A DNA stretch of 42,154 nt, from the NCBI GenBank assembly GCA_964015035.1, contig CAXHCA010000053.1, positions 1 to 42,154 of the forward strand, read 5' to 3'. How positions within the stretch are numbered: the stretch's first letter is position 1; every line of letters begins with the position of its first letter. A program made the position numbers and the translations under genes. This stretch comes from BQJU01 sp964015035 (GTDB taxonomy: Bacteria; Bacteroidota; Bacteroidia; Chitinophagales; Saprospiraceae). This document shows positions 35,279 to 42,154 of the stretch, piece by piece. The notes under the pieces are model-generated. The model saw nothing but the letters and a program-made list of their open reading frames with translations, was not told where the DNA came from and did no database searches.

Positions 35279-35830
35279 TCATTTTTCCGAAGCCATCTTC
35301 AGGTCCGTTAGGTTTTGCTGAATCCCTTTATCCAGGTTTTTCTGGAAGTATCTGCTGAATAGCCGGGGAAAAACGCCTTGTAAACTTTCCTCTACGCGAA
35401 CCACGGTTTTGCCCGCTTGCTCTTCAAAATACCAGTTGTGAACAGCACTCGCACCGATGGTTTTGCCCGTCCACCCGAAGCTGGTTTTTGGAACGATGGT
35501 ATGAATGTTAGACGAAAAATGAAGTCCGCCGGCTTTCCATTTGAATGAGGTTCCTTCCTCTAATTCACCCAGCAGATGTGCTTCCGTCACTTCAGTTTGC
35601 CAGGACGGCCAGTTGTCAATGTTGGTCAATACCTGCCAAACTTGATTTACAGGAGCTGAAATCTCAATTTCTCCTTCTGATTTGACAGGTGCAAGGTTGT
35701 TGATTGGAATATTCATATCTCCTCCTTTTTGGTGTGTCAAATACCGTTTAAAGGCCATTCCTTCATAGACAAAAAGTGCTGTAATGACCAAAACGATTAG
35801 TAGAAGACCATAAAACAATTTCTTTTTCAT
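35279..35830 (-). CDS. SRPBCC family protein (polyketide cyclase/START-like) with N-terminal membrane anchor
   Basis: 183 residues from MKKKLFYGLLLIVLVI. The frame is open to a GTG at 35860, but that start runs into the adjacent repeat element. One N-terminal transmembrane helix (about 4-20), then the SRPBCC helix-grip domain (about 45-175: EISAPVNQVWQVLTNIDNWPSW, FKWKAGGLHF, SFGWTGKTIGASAVHNWYFE, VRVEESLQGVFPRLF). Members bind hydrophobic ligands in a deep cavity; the ligand here is unknown. The anchor suggests action at the inner membrane. Confidence 0.85.
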   Translation of the reverse strand: MKKKLFYGLLLIVLVITALFVYEGMAFKRYLTHQKGGDMNIPINNLAPVKSEGEIEISAPVNQVWQVLTNIDNWPSWQTEVTEAHLLGELEEGTSFKWKAGGLHFSSNIHTIVPKTSFGWTGKTIGASAVHNWYFEEQAGKTVVRVEESLQGVFPRLFSRYFQKNLDKGIQQNLTDLKMASEK

Positions 35831-35860
35831 GCTTTTATTTGGTATCTTATCGAATCGCAC

Positions 35861-35933
35861 TTAGCGCATGTTTGGAAGTGGTGCTTTAGAAGCGAAATTT
35901 GCAGCCTGAATCTACCTCCAGACATGCACTTAG
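35861..35933. repeat. MITE-like dispersed repeat, copy B
   Basis: Left end GCATGTTTGGAAGTGGT, right end ACCTCCAGACATGCACTTAG (35914-35933). The ~35-bp interior GCTTTAGAAGCGAAATTTGC is shared with copies at 36.5 and 41.1 kb. The shortest complete copy, about 70 bp, could fold into a hairpin. It sits directly upstream of the SRPBCC gene. Confidence 0.75.
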
Positions 35934-36186
35934 TAAAACTCCCTCTTTACAGTACGGTTGAATTGCGACAAAGTTTTCAGTTAGTGCGCATTTTTTTTAA
36001 TGGCCGGATCTCTTGTTTGAGGTTGCTTGAGAAGTATCAAATTTAACTCTATTGCAGTGGTGTCAGGTGTTTCAATCAAACGCTCCTCTATTGGTCAACA
36101 CATTGGGAGAAAAAGCAACGGTATCCGCTGGCAAAGTGACCAACCTCAATCCTTCTAGTCAAAAGAACGAACAAAAATCAAGAACC
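35934..36186. other. Leader region of the GlsB-like gene
   Basis: About 250 bp between copy B and the GlsB-like start. A frame in phase with that gene is open from 36052 but encodes nothing membrane-like or conserved, so I treat it as leader. No clear promoter element was found. Confidence 0.35.
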
Positions 36187-36429
36187 ATGGAAATCTTAAT
36201 CTTTTTAGCTATTGGTGCCGTAGCCGGATGGCTGGCCGGACAAATCATGAAAGGCGGTGGATTCGGACTGCTCTGGAATATTATTCTGGGTATTGTCGGC
36301 GGTATCGTTGGCGGTTGGTTATTTGGCCAATTGGGTATCTCCTCCGGTGGTGGGCTGATCGGCTCACTGATAACCGCAGTAGCCGGTGCAGCAGTACTGC
36401 TTTTTGTAGCGAGCTTGTTTAAACGCTAA
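36187..36429 (+). CDS. GlsB/YeaQ/YmgE family stress-response membrane protein
   Basis: 80 residues from MEILIFLAIGAVAGWLAGQI (ATG 36187, preceded by AGAACC). Three glycine-rich hydrophobic helices (about 3-20, 27-47 and 53-77) with the family motifs GAVAGWLAGQIMKGGGFGLL and NIILGIVGGIVGGWLF, ending in a basic SLFKR. These transglycosylase-associated-like small proteins sit in the inner membrane and are often induced by stress; the mechanism is unknown. The gene is bracketed by copies B and C of the dispersed repeat. Confidence 0.92.
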   Translation: MEILIFLAIGAVAGWLAGQIMKGGGFGLLWNIILGIVGGIVGGWLFGQLGISSGGGLIGSLITAVAGAAVLLFVASLFKR

Positions 36430-36466
36430 CATCCATCTTCCTTTATCGAGGATCCTCGTCGTAAAT

Positions 36467-36562
36467 TAGTGTTTGTGTGGAGGTGGTGCTTTAGCAGCGA
36501 AAATTGCAGCCTGAATAGCTTGCCCGAATATACTTCAGGGACTACCTCCAAACATACTCTTA
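36467..36562. repeat. MITE-like dispersed repeat, copy C
   Basis: Left end TAGTGTTTGTGTGGAGGTGGT (36467 on), right end ACTACCTCCAAACATACTC (36541 on). The interior carries GCTTTAGCAGCGAAAATTGC followed by GCCTGAATAGCTTGCCCG and TACTTCAGGGA; the latter module recurs in reverse complement at 42119-42154. About 95 bp; it lies between the GlsB-like and rsgA genes. Confidence 0.8.
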
Positions 36563-36597
36563 AACAACACCGTTGGTAGTTAAACACCTTTGGTGAT

Positions 36598-37659
36598 TTA
36601 TTTTCGACCTTTGATCTTTAAGTGTGTTTTGATGAGTTTCCCAAAGGATCTATCCTTTCTCCGGCGCTCCTGTACCGTGGATTCAAAGTGCTTTTTTTCT
36701 CGTTGCATCTTCTGATAGTTACCGTAGGCTGCCTCGTCAATTTCTCCATTATCGAGGGCATTTAGTATGGCGCAGCCGGTCTCACTGGTGTGGCTACAAT
36801 CTTTGTATTTGCAGGTCTCCGCCAATGCTAAAATTGTATCAAAAGTGGTCTCCAATCCAGTGCCGGTATCGGCAATGCCTACCTCCCGCATGCCTGGATT
36901 ATCAATCAATAGTCCTCCATTTTTCAAGACAATTAGTTCCCGGTGACTGGTCACGTGTTTTCCCTTTTTAACGCTTTCGCTAATGGCGCCGGTTTTCATT
37001 TGCTCTTGACCGGATAGGGTGTTGGTCAAGGTAGATTTGCCCACACCCGAAGACCCCAACAAGCAATAGGTTTTACCTGGTTTTACGGCTTCAGCCAATG
37101 CGGCATACCCATCGGGATCTTGGTTGTTAACCGTAATAACAGGGGTAGCTATTACCCTTTCGGAAATCTGGCGGGTTAGTGCAGCTAAGACCTCATCTGA
37201 AATCAAATCAGTCTTACTGAGCACAATCAGGGGTTCCACCTTTGCCGTGTGGCAAATCGTTAGATACCGTTCCAATCGATTGATGTTAAAGTCACGGTCT
37301 ACTGCTTGCACAATCAAAGCAAAATCGATATTGGCGGCAATAATTTGCAATTGCCCCGATCTACCCGCAGCCTGTCGTTCCAGAATAGATTTGCGTGGAA
37401 ATATTCGATGAATCAAAGCTTTGTCGTCATCATAAGCGGAAACAGCGACCCAATCCCCCACTGCGGGAAAGTCACGTCGGCTTTCTGCGGTAAACCGGAG
37501 ATTTCCAATCAATTCCGAATCGTACTCTCCAGCTTCTGTTTTGACAATGTATCGCTCACGGTGTTCAGCGATCACGCGGCCAATTGTAAAATTGTCGAGG
37601 CGCTGTTCTTGTCGGTAATTTTCCAATTCGGTGGTATAGCCTAATGCTTCGAGTGTCAT
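36598..37659 (-). CDS. rsgA: Ribosome small-subunit-dependent GTPase RsgA
   Basis: 353 residues from ATG 37659 (MTLEALGYTTEL); the open frame continues to a GTG at 37683. N-terminal OB domain (about 20-95), then a circularly permuted GTPase: G4 SKTD, then G1 GSSGVGKST, then G3 DNPG, in the order unique to this family. The C-terminal zinc module has C-x4-C-x-H-x5-C (CKYKDCSHTSETGC). A basic tail (KTHLKIKGRK) can bind rRNA. The protein checks late 30S maturation and releases RbfA. It is slightly longer than E. coli RsgA, as usual for this phylum. Confidence 0.95.
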   Translation of the reverse strand: MTLEALGYTTELENYRQEQRLDNFTIGRVIAEHRERYIVKTEAGEYDSELIGNLRFTAESRRDFPAVGDWVAVSAYDDDKALIHRIFPRKSILERQAAGRSGQLQIIAANIDFALIVQAVDRDFNINRLERYLTICHTAKVEPLIVLSKTDLISDEVLAALTRQISERVIATPVITVNNQDPDGYAALAEAVKPGKTYCLLGSSGVGKSTLTNTLSGQEQMKTGAISESVKKGKHVTSHRELIVLKNGGLLIDNPGMREVGIADTGTGLETTFDTILALAETCKYKDCSHTSETGCAILNALDNGEIDEAAYGNYQKMQREKKHFESTVQERRRKDRSFGKLIKTHLKIKGRK

Positions 37660-37716
37660 GGTGATTTCTTTTAGTTTAGACACTTCAATATACTCAAAAA
37701 GGGAAAAGAAAGTTCC

Positions 37717-37812
37717 TTAGTCCGTGTTTGGAAGTCAAACTTTGGGCTACAAAACATGCACGGAGACATCGTTCTATTTCTTATCCGTATCGGCTCAGCC
37801 GAGATGCATTTC
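37717..37812. repeat. MITE-like dispersed repeat, copy D (diverged)
   Basis: TTAGTCCGTGTTTGGAAGT at the left, and the palindromic core CGGCTCAGCCGAGATGCA (about 37790-37808) shared with copies A and E. The interior differs and the right end is degraded. It lies upstream of rsgA. Confidence 0.55.
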
Positions 37813-37939
37813 AAAAAACGCCTAGTTTCACAAAAAAAATGATGCATTTCAAAAGAAATATTTGGATACCAACATAGCATCTCTAAAGGCGACCCAATAG
37901 ATATTCGTCAACGAATCTAGCCCTTTCATCACCTTTGGT

Positions 37940-38097
37940 TTGGCAAAATCCAGAAAAAAGAAGACTTTTTCAATGGATTGTAGTGAATCCAGGAGGCGAA
38001 ATCCTCCACTTGTGTGTTTATGTTGTTTTCTATTAATGTTCCCCTTGGAAATTTTAGAAGCATTTCAACAGGAAGCGTTCCCCGCTTCCTGTTTTTT
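37940..38097 (+). ncRNA. Candidate structured small RNA
   Basis: On the plus strand, in the gap between rsgA and the POT gene (both on the minus strand). Hairpin 1: TGGATT (37974-37979) with AATCCA (37986-37991). Hairpin 2, directly adjacent: GGAGG (37992-37996) with CCTCC (38003-38007). A strong terminator follows at 38068-38097. CACCTTTG at 37930-37937, one mismatch from TAnnTTTG, would start transcription near 37940. No good protein frame fits, and no other plus-strand gene needs the terminator. Hairpin 2's GGAGG could mimic or mask a Shine-Dalgarno sequence. The start is uncertain. Confidence 0.45.
38068..38097 (+). terminator. Strong plus-strand Rho-independent terminator
   Basis: Perfect 9-bp arms ACAGGAAGC (38068-38076) and GCTTCCTGT (38084-38092), followed by six T residues on the plus strand only. 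The minus strand continues TGAAATGC, so it is not built to stop the POT transcript. It lies 16 bp before the POT stop codon. Confidence 0.85.
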
Positions 38098-38113
38098 AGG
38101 ATTATCACTGACA

Positions 38114-39658
38114 TTAATGGACATCTCCCATCAGCTTTCGGATCAAGGGCGAAATCAAGATGGCCAGTAAGCCTACCGCCAAAGCCACGTAACCAAATAA
38201 CGCGTAAACGGTAACATAGGCATACAATTGCTCAAAAGCAGCTCCCGTTCCATTGATTGCATCGTGCTGTAATCCGGTAACACCTTCAATGAGGTTGCGC
38301 AAAAAGCCGGGCTGAAGCCAAGTTTCACCGGAATCATTTGTCGTGGTGAGCGTGGCGATTTTTCCGGCAAAATAATGGCCATAAAAGTTACTGCAAAACC
38401 AGACCCCCATGACAAAAGCGAGGTATTTCCTGGGTGACAACTCCGTCATCTTTGACAAGCCAATGGGCGACAAGCACAACTCGCCTGCTGTATAAATAAA
38501 ATAACCCAAAACGAGGAAAGACATAGGCGTTCTGGCTACTTCATCTGCTGCATTTCCGGAATAAGCAAAGACCAGAAACCCAATTCCTAACAACACCAAC
38601 CCCAAGCCAAACTTGATCGCAGAATTGGGGTTCTGGTGATGGCGAGTCAGGAAAGGCCACAAAAGTGAAAAGGGAATGGCCAGCAAGATGATAAAAGTGG
38701 AGTTAATACTATTCGTTTGCGCTGCATTGATCCACACCAAATTGACATTGCGATCGGCAAAAAGGGTCAGTGAACTCCCCGCTTGTTCAAAGATTGCCCA
38801 GAAAAGAGTACTTAGTGCCATAAAATAAACGATAGCCAACAATTGCTTGCGTTCCAAAGTGCTAACCGTTGTAGAAATGTATACCAGTATACCAAAAATC
38901 AGCATCGTCACCAAGCCTACTAAGAAACTTTCGTATTCATAAAAATATACCAAAGCTGCAAAAACTGGCACGGCCAAAACAGAAAATAAAACCACCTGCT
39001 TACCTTGATTTAACCCAAAGGTTTTTTTATTGAATGTATTCAAATTAGGAACCCCTCCTTTCTCGCCAAAAACGTTGGTTGAAAGTCCACGATAAAAGAA
39101 TATTAAACCGGTTACCATACCAATCCCCGCGGCCATAAATCCGTAGTGCCAACCATAGGCACTGGCCAACCAGGCACAAAGCAAAGGGGCGATGGCTCCA
39201 CCCAAATTAATCCCCAGGTAAAAGATCGTAAATCCAGCATCGCGCCGCACATCATCTTTGGGATAAAGCAGTCCTACAAAAGTGGAAATATTAGGCTTAA
39301 AAAAGCCATTGCCCACAATGATTAGGGCCAGTGAGGTGAAAAAGAAGAAAGGCGTTTCAATAGAGAGAAAAAAGTGCCCCAAAGCCATAAAAACACCACC
39401 GGTGATGATGGCTTTTCGATACCCAAGAATCCGGTCGGCTACAAAACCACCGATCAGCGGGGTCATATACACCAACGACATATAAGCCGCATAAATGCCA
39501 AAGGACATTTCATCAGTGTAAAACAGTTTTTGGGTCATATACAAGGTCAGCAAAGCACGCATTCCATAGAAGGAAAAACGCTCCCAAAGCTCTGCAAAAA
39601 AGAGATAAAAAAGCCCCTTAGGGTGTCCCCAAAGAGTGGGTGTTGACGAATTGGTCAT
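38114..39658 (-). CDS. Proton-dependent oligopeptide transporter (POT/PTR2 family)
   Basis: 514 residues with about 12-14 transmembrane helices. The family signature ELWERFSFYGMRALL (about 24-38, the ExxERFxYY proton-coupling motif) and the second signature FTIFYLGINLGGAIAPL (about 145-161) are both present. A later helix has FWAIFEQAGSSLTLFAD, and the C-terminal half has GELCLSPIGLSKMTELSPRK, both conserved in bacterial di-/tripeptide permeases. It imports short peptides with protons and may feed cytosolic peptidases such as the S9 enzyme at 16.8-18.7 kb. Monocistronic. Confidence 0.94.
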   Translation of the reverse strand: MTNSSTPTLWGHPKGLFYLFFAELWERFSFYGMRALLTLYMTQKLFYTDEMSFGIYAAYMSLVYMTPLIGGFVADRILGYRKAIITGGVFMALGHFFLSIETPFFFFTSLALIIVGNGFFKPNISTFVGLLYPKDDVRRDAGFTIFYLGINLGGAIAPLLCAWLASAYGWHYGFMAAGIGMVTGLIFFYRGLSTNVFGEKGGVPNLNTFNKKTFGLNQGKQVVLFSVLAVPVFAALVYFYEYESFLVGLVTMLIFGILVYISTTVSTLERKQLLAIVYFMALSTLFWAIFEQAGSSLTLFADRNVNLVWINAAQTNSINSTFIILLAIPFSLLWPFLTRHHQNPNSAIKFGLGLVLLGIGFLVFAYSGNAADEVARTPMSFLVLGYFIYTAGELCLSPIGLSKMTELSPRKYLAFVMGVWFCSNFYGHYFAGKIATLTTTNDSGETWLQPGFLRNLIEGVTGLQHDAINGTGAAFEQLYAYVTVYALFGYVALAVGLLAILISPLIRKLMGDVH

Positions 39659-39662
39659 ACGT

Positions 39663-39684
39663 TTGTCGATTTTGTTTTCGACAA
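39663..39684. promoter_or_regulatory. Inverted repeat just upstream of the POT gene
   Basis: TTGTCGA (39663-39669), eight bases, TCGACAA (39678-39684), with a further GTCGA shortly after. It starts 5 bp before the ATG at 39658. It could be an operator or an mRNA hairpin covering the ribosome-binding region; no regulator is known. Confidence 0.35.
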
Positions 39685-39771
39685 GGTCGACTTCTACTTA
39701 ATGTGCACCAACAGTTGTTTTTAATTATTACTAATAATTATTAATTGTGGGAAATTGTAAGTGAGTTACAA

Positions 39772-40899
39772 TTAATTACAGATTTGCTTATACATTTGAT
39801 TATCATTGGATTGTACAAACTCATCCAGTAATCCTTTCTCAATTTGGATATTTTCCGGAATCATGCGTAAGCGATATAATCCCAGACCTATGAAGGTGAA
39901 TAGATCCCGGCGTTCTAGCTGTTGCCCTTCATCTAAATGGGCAATTTCATTGATATTGTTGATGATTCTGGTGAGATACGTCTGATTACTGAGCTCTCCA
40001 CCATTGCCAACCAAAATACTCTGCTCATCCCCCTGCCCAAACTTCCTGCGGATGGCAAATTTTAGCAGATTGCGGTACTGGGTGGTTTTAGACCCAAAAT
40101 CAATAACCTGGTTTTGAATTCCCTTGGAGGGAATGCTCAATTTGATCAGCGACCAATCTTGGAAATGAATGGTCATTTCATTCATTTTCGGCATACTGGC
40201 CAGGCGAATAACCCAAGTTGTGGCGAGCACCAAACAAATAGCAATCAAGGAAGTCTTGCTGACCAATTTGATCAGGTTATTGGTAAATTCCGGCCAAATA
40301 TCACGAAACACCTCGGGCAACTGAGAAATAAACATCATCGCAATGACCACCACCGAAATCACCGCTACTATTCTCAGTTGTCGATGTAGGAAGGTTTTAT
40401 AAAACGAAAGCATCAACAAGCCCGACAAAAATCCAGACAAAATCAGATCTGGCATGTTGGTAATCTTGAGTTGATCTGAATTTAGGGTTGGATTTATATT
40501 TAACAATAAAGTAATCAAGCTTACGCCAATAATAATGGCAATAATAACACGCACATTTTTTTCATTATTATAAATAAAAGGAGGTGCGTAATAAAAATAA
40601 AATAAGGACAATAACAAGAACAGGTTATTTACAATAGAAAACATCCGTTCTCCCAGATCAACCGTGGTGGATGTCCACCCATATTGGTATCCCATAATCC
40701 CCCAAATACCTGCTAGGACCCAGACAAACATGGCCATACTGAGAAACAACAACCCCTTGTCTACCCGCTTTTCTTTGGTTCCTTCCTCCAATATCACCCG
40801 AAACCGCATGCGAATATTGTACCAGATGGCCAACAGCAAAATACCGCCAATGGCTGAAATGCAGATGTGGGCGAAGAGGTGAAAGTAAGTGAGTTCCAT
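39772..40899 (-). CDS. Seven-helix membrane protein with cytosolic C-terminal domain, function unknown
   Basis: 375 residues. Seven hydrophobic helices over about 5-235 (LFAHICISAIGGILLLAIWY, LLFLSMAMFVWVLAGIWGIM, VIIAIIIGVSLITLLLN, IVAVISVVVIAMMFI, TSLIAICLVLATTWVI). A soluble C-terminal domain of about 130 residues follows (WSLIKLSIPSKGIQNQVIDFG, LKFAIRRKFGQGDEQSILVG, YLTRIINNINEIAHLDEGQ). This resembles receptor-type layouts in which a 7TM part senses a ligand and the tail signals, but no kinase, cyclase or DNA-binding motif is visible. No signal peptide. Upstream, a short palindrome CGGTA-ATA-TACCG (40916-40928) lies in the promoter region. Confidence 0.7.
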   Translation of the reverse strand: MELTYFHLFAHICISAIGGILLLAIWYNIRMRFRVILEEGTKEKRVDKGLLFLSMAMFVWVLAGIWGIMGYQYGWTSTTVDLGERMFSIVNNLFLLLSLFYFYYAPPFIYNNEKNVRVIIAIIIGVSLITLLLNINPTLNSDQLKITNMPDLILSGFLSGLLMLSFYKTFLHRQLRIVAVISVVVIAMMFISQLPEVFRDIWPEFTNNLIKLVSKTSLIAICLVLATTWVIRLASMPKMNEMTIHFQDWSLIKLSIPSKGIQNQVIDFGSKTTQYRNLLKFAIRRKFGQGDEQSILVGNGGELSNQTYLTRIINNINEIAHLDEGQQLERRDLFTFIGLGLYRLRMIPENIQIEKGLLDEFVQSNDNQMYKQICN

Positions 40900-40959
40900 T
40901 GATTATTGATTGAGACGGTAATATACCGCTTTTAATGATTTTGGAACGAATGCCACCGT

Positions 40960-41135
40960 AAGTGCACGTTTGGAGATAATTATCCAGTCCCGGTAAAACC
41001 GGGATTTGGGAACCTCTTTTCGGCTATTTTTTCTTCCGTCTCGGCTCAGCCGAGATGCACTCAAAAATGAGCCTTGCGAGAACCCAAAACCCACAATTTT
41101 CGCTGCTAAAGCACCACCTCCAAACATACACTGAG
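40960..41135. repeat. MITE-like dispersed repeat, copy E (longest complete copy)
   Basis: Left end AAGTGCACGTTTGGAGATA (40960 on), right end CCACCTCCAAACATACACT (to about 41132). Inside: CAGTCCCGGTAAAACCGGGA, itself a hairpin; GGGAACCTCTTTTCGGC, the reverse complement of part of copy A; the palindrome GTCTCGGCTCAGCCGAGA; and TTTTCGCTGCTAAAGCACC, the reverse of the module in copies B and C. About 175 bp; it fills the gap between the 7TM gene and the OmpA gene. Confidence 0.8.
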
Positions 41136-41248
41136 CCATTATTCGATTTTTAAAAAGTGCTATCTTGGGCATTACTGGCCATTTTCACCCGGAGAGAGAT
41201 AATATTTTGGCTAAAATGTAAGTTTTGTTTATCCAAATCAAAGTAAAC

Positions 41249-42046
41249 ATGCTCATGCGTAAACTACCTTTCCTGATGATTGCAGTGGTTTTTGTAGCCC
41301 TAGCCTCATCTTGTAACAAGAAAAAAATTGCGGCACTGGAAACTGACCTTGCAGCCAAGCAAAAAGAAGTAGAACAGCTGGAAGAACAGGTAGAGTACCT
41401 ACAAAGTACTTCATCTAGTCTTTTGGACCGCATGTCCGATCTATCGGTGATCAACAAAACTGGTGCAGAAAGCATCAAAAAATCCCTCGATAACATCGGA
41501 CAGCAATATTCTTTCATTCAGGATTTGACCACAAAAATCCAGTCGAAAGACTCGCTCAATCTCGCATTAGTGATGAACCTCAAACGTTCCCTAAGCGATG
41601 TAAATGACGAAGATGTTCAGGTCGAAGTAAAAGGCGGTGTCGTTTATGTTTCTATTTCGGACAAGCTGCTGTTTCAATCGGGAAGTGCCCACATTAACGA
41701 AGAAGCACAGCAGGTCTTGTCTAAATTGGCTACCGTAATCAATGATCACAATGACCTCAATATTTTGGTGGAAGGCCACACCGATAATGTACCGATGTCC
41801 AACAGTTGTGTCAAAGACAATTGGGATTTGAGTGTAAAACGGGCCACCTCGGTAGTGCGGACATTACAGGAAGACTATTACGTCTCTCCAGAGCGTTTAA
41901 CCGCAGCAGGCCGCTCTGAGTATCTACCCAAAGAAGATAATGACACAGAGGCCGGTCGCAGTGCCAACCGCCGTACGGAAATCATCATCACACCAAAGTT
42001 AGATCAATTCTTTAAGCTTTTGGAGGCACCAGAGGTGATGAATTAA
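41249..42046 (+). CDS. OmpA family lipoprotein (peptidoglycan-binding)
   Basis: 265 residues from MLMRKLPFLMIAV; ATG 41255 is an equal alternative, while the frame start at 41225 adds a poor N-terminus. The lipoprotein signal ends ALASSC (lipidated C22), followed by a coiled coil of about 75 residues (IAALETDLAAKQKEVEQLEE). The C-terminal OmpA-like domain (about 135-250) has LLFQSGSAHI, the peptidoglycan-binding NILVEGHTDNVPM and SANRRTEIII. It tethers the outer membrane to the cell wall; the coiled coil may span the periplasm or form oligomers. A cysteine (C197 area, NSCVKDNWDLS) is typical for this subgroup. Confidence 0.92.
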   Translation: MLMRKLPFLMIAVVFVALASSCNKKKIAALETDLAAKQKEVEQLEEQVEYLQSTSSSLLDRMSDLSVINKTGAESIKKSLDNIGQQYSFIQDLTTKIQSKDSLNLALVMNLKRSLSDVNDEDVQVEVKGGVVYVSISDKLLFQSGSAHINEEAQQVLSKLATVINDHNDLNILVEGHTDNVPMSNSCVKDNWDLSVKRATSVVRTLQEDYYVSPERLTAAGRSEYLPKEDNDTEAGRSANRRTEIIITPKLDQFFKLLEAPEVMN

Positions 42047-42100
42047 ACACATGGCGTTAAACCTTCTGGTCTTCAAGTAGAATCCGCCTCTATCATACTC

Positions 42101-42154
42101 TAAGTGCTTGTTTGGAGGTAATCCCTGAAGTATATTCGGGCAAGCTATTCAGGC
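42101..42154. repeat. MITE-like dispersed repeat, copy F (cut by window end)
   Basis: Starts TAAGTGCTTGTTTGGAGGT (42101 on), then ATCCCTGAAGTATATTCGGG and CAAGCTATTCAGGC, which is the reverse complement of the interior of copy C. The rest lies outside the window. Confidence 0.8.

Noticed and set aside
37940..38214. Two plus-strand frames in the rsgA-POT gap
   Set aside because: They run through two hairpins, a strong terminator and the end of the POT gene. The composition is unlike a protein; a structured RNA explains the region better.

Overview
The window comes from a member of the Bacteroidota, most likely of the Saprospiria (Lewinella/Haliscomenobacter-like). The evidence is fivefold: five secreted proteins with type IX secretion (T9SS) C-terminal sorting domains, promoters with the Bacteroidota -7 element TAnnTTTG, the DUF1599 / BT_3928-like pair near tpiA, a TonB receptor with a carboxypeptidase-regulatory N-domain, and a NusB of about 310 residues. 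The taxon is inferred; no rRNA gene is present.

Layout. (1) 0.16-3.9 kb is a redox/stress module: a Crp/Fnr regulator, a tiny membrane ORF, a DUF2892 membrane protein, a Prx6-type peroxiredoxin, thioredoxin and an OprO/P-like porin. Three palindromes GTGA-N6-TCAC lie at exactly the same distance (36.5 bp, centre to the G of TAnnTTTG) from three promoters. They look like the regulon of the adjacent regulator, whose recognition helix keeps the R-E-x3-R of E. coli CRP. (2) 4.0-12.9 kb is a signalling and surface locus: an ECF-like sigma factor, a membrane anti-sigma-like protein with a C-terminal TPR-like part, a TPR-CHAT (caspase-like) protease, and two T9SS surface proteins. One surface protein has a Kazal-like module; the other has a GEVED domain and is split by a frameshift. 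The sigma gene and both surface-protein genes carry the same promoter motif, GTTACC-N17-ACTAA, which I found nowhere else in the window. I regard this as the most interesting system here. (3) 12.9-32.4 kb is mostly chromosomal: nusB, a BT_3928-like DoxX protein, DUF1599, a YigZ family protein, an S9 peptidase, two related T9SS proteins in tandem, a TonB receptor, an S24 (LexA/CI-like) regulator with a candidate operator, tpiA, an M43 metalloprotease, DUF72 and ppk1.

(4) 32.4-34.9 kb is a degraded accessory patch: an AT-rich gene of unknown function, a ~200 bp palindromic element, the C-terminal remnant of an IS256-type transposase and the C-terminal remnant of a serine recombinase. It abuts tRNA-Leu(TAA) and tRNA-Gly(GCC). 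(5) 35.2-42.15 kb holds an SRPBCC protein, a GlsB/YeaQ-type protein, rsgA, a candidate structured sRNA, a POT peptide transporter, an unknown seven-helix membrane protein and an OmpA-type lipoprotein. Copies of a modular MITE-like repeat with ends near AGTGCATGTTTGGAGGT sit in most gaps here. Another copy opens the window, and the last is cut by the window end.

Several start codons were moved downstream of the longest frame because a promoter, operator or signal peptide requires it (trxA, the CHAT gene, the GEVED gene, the PKD-domain T9SS gene, the S24 regulator, rsgA, SRPBCC, GlsB, OmpA).
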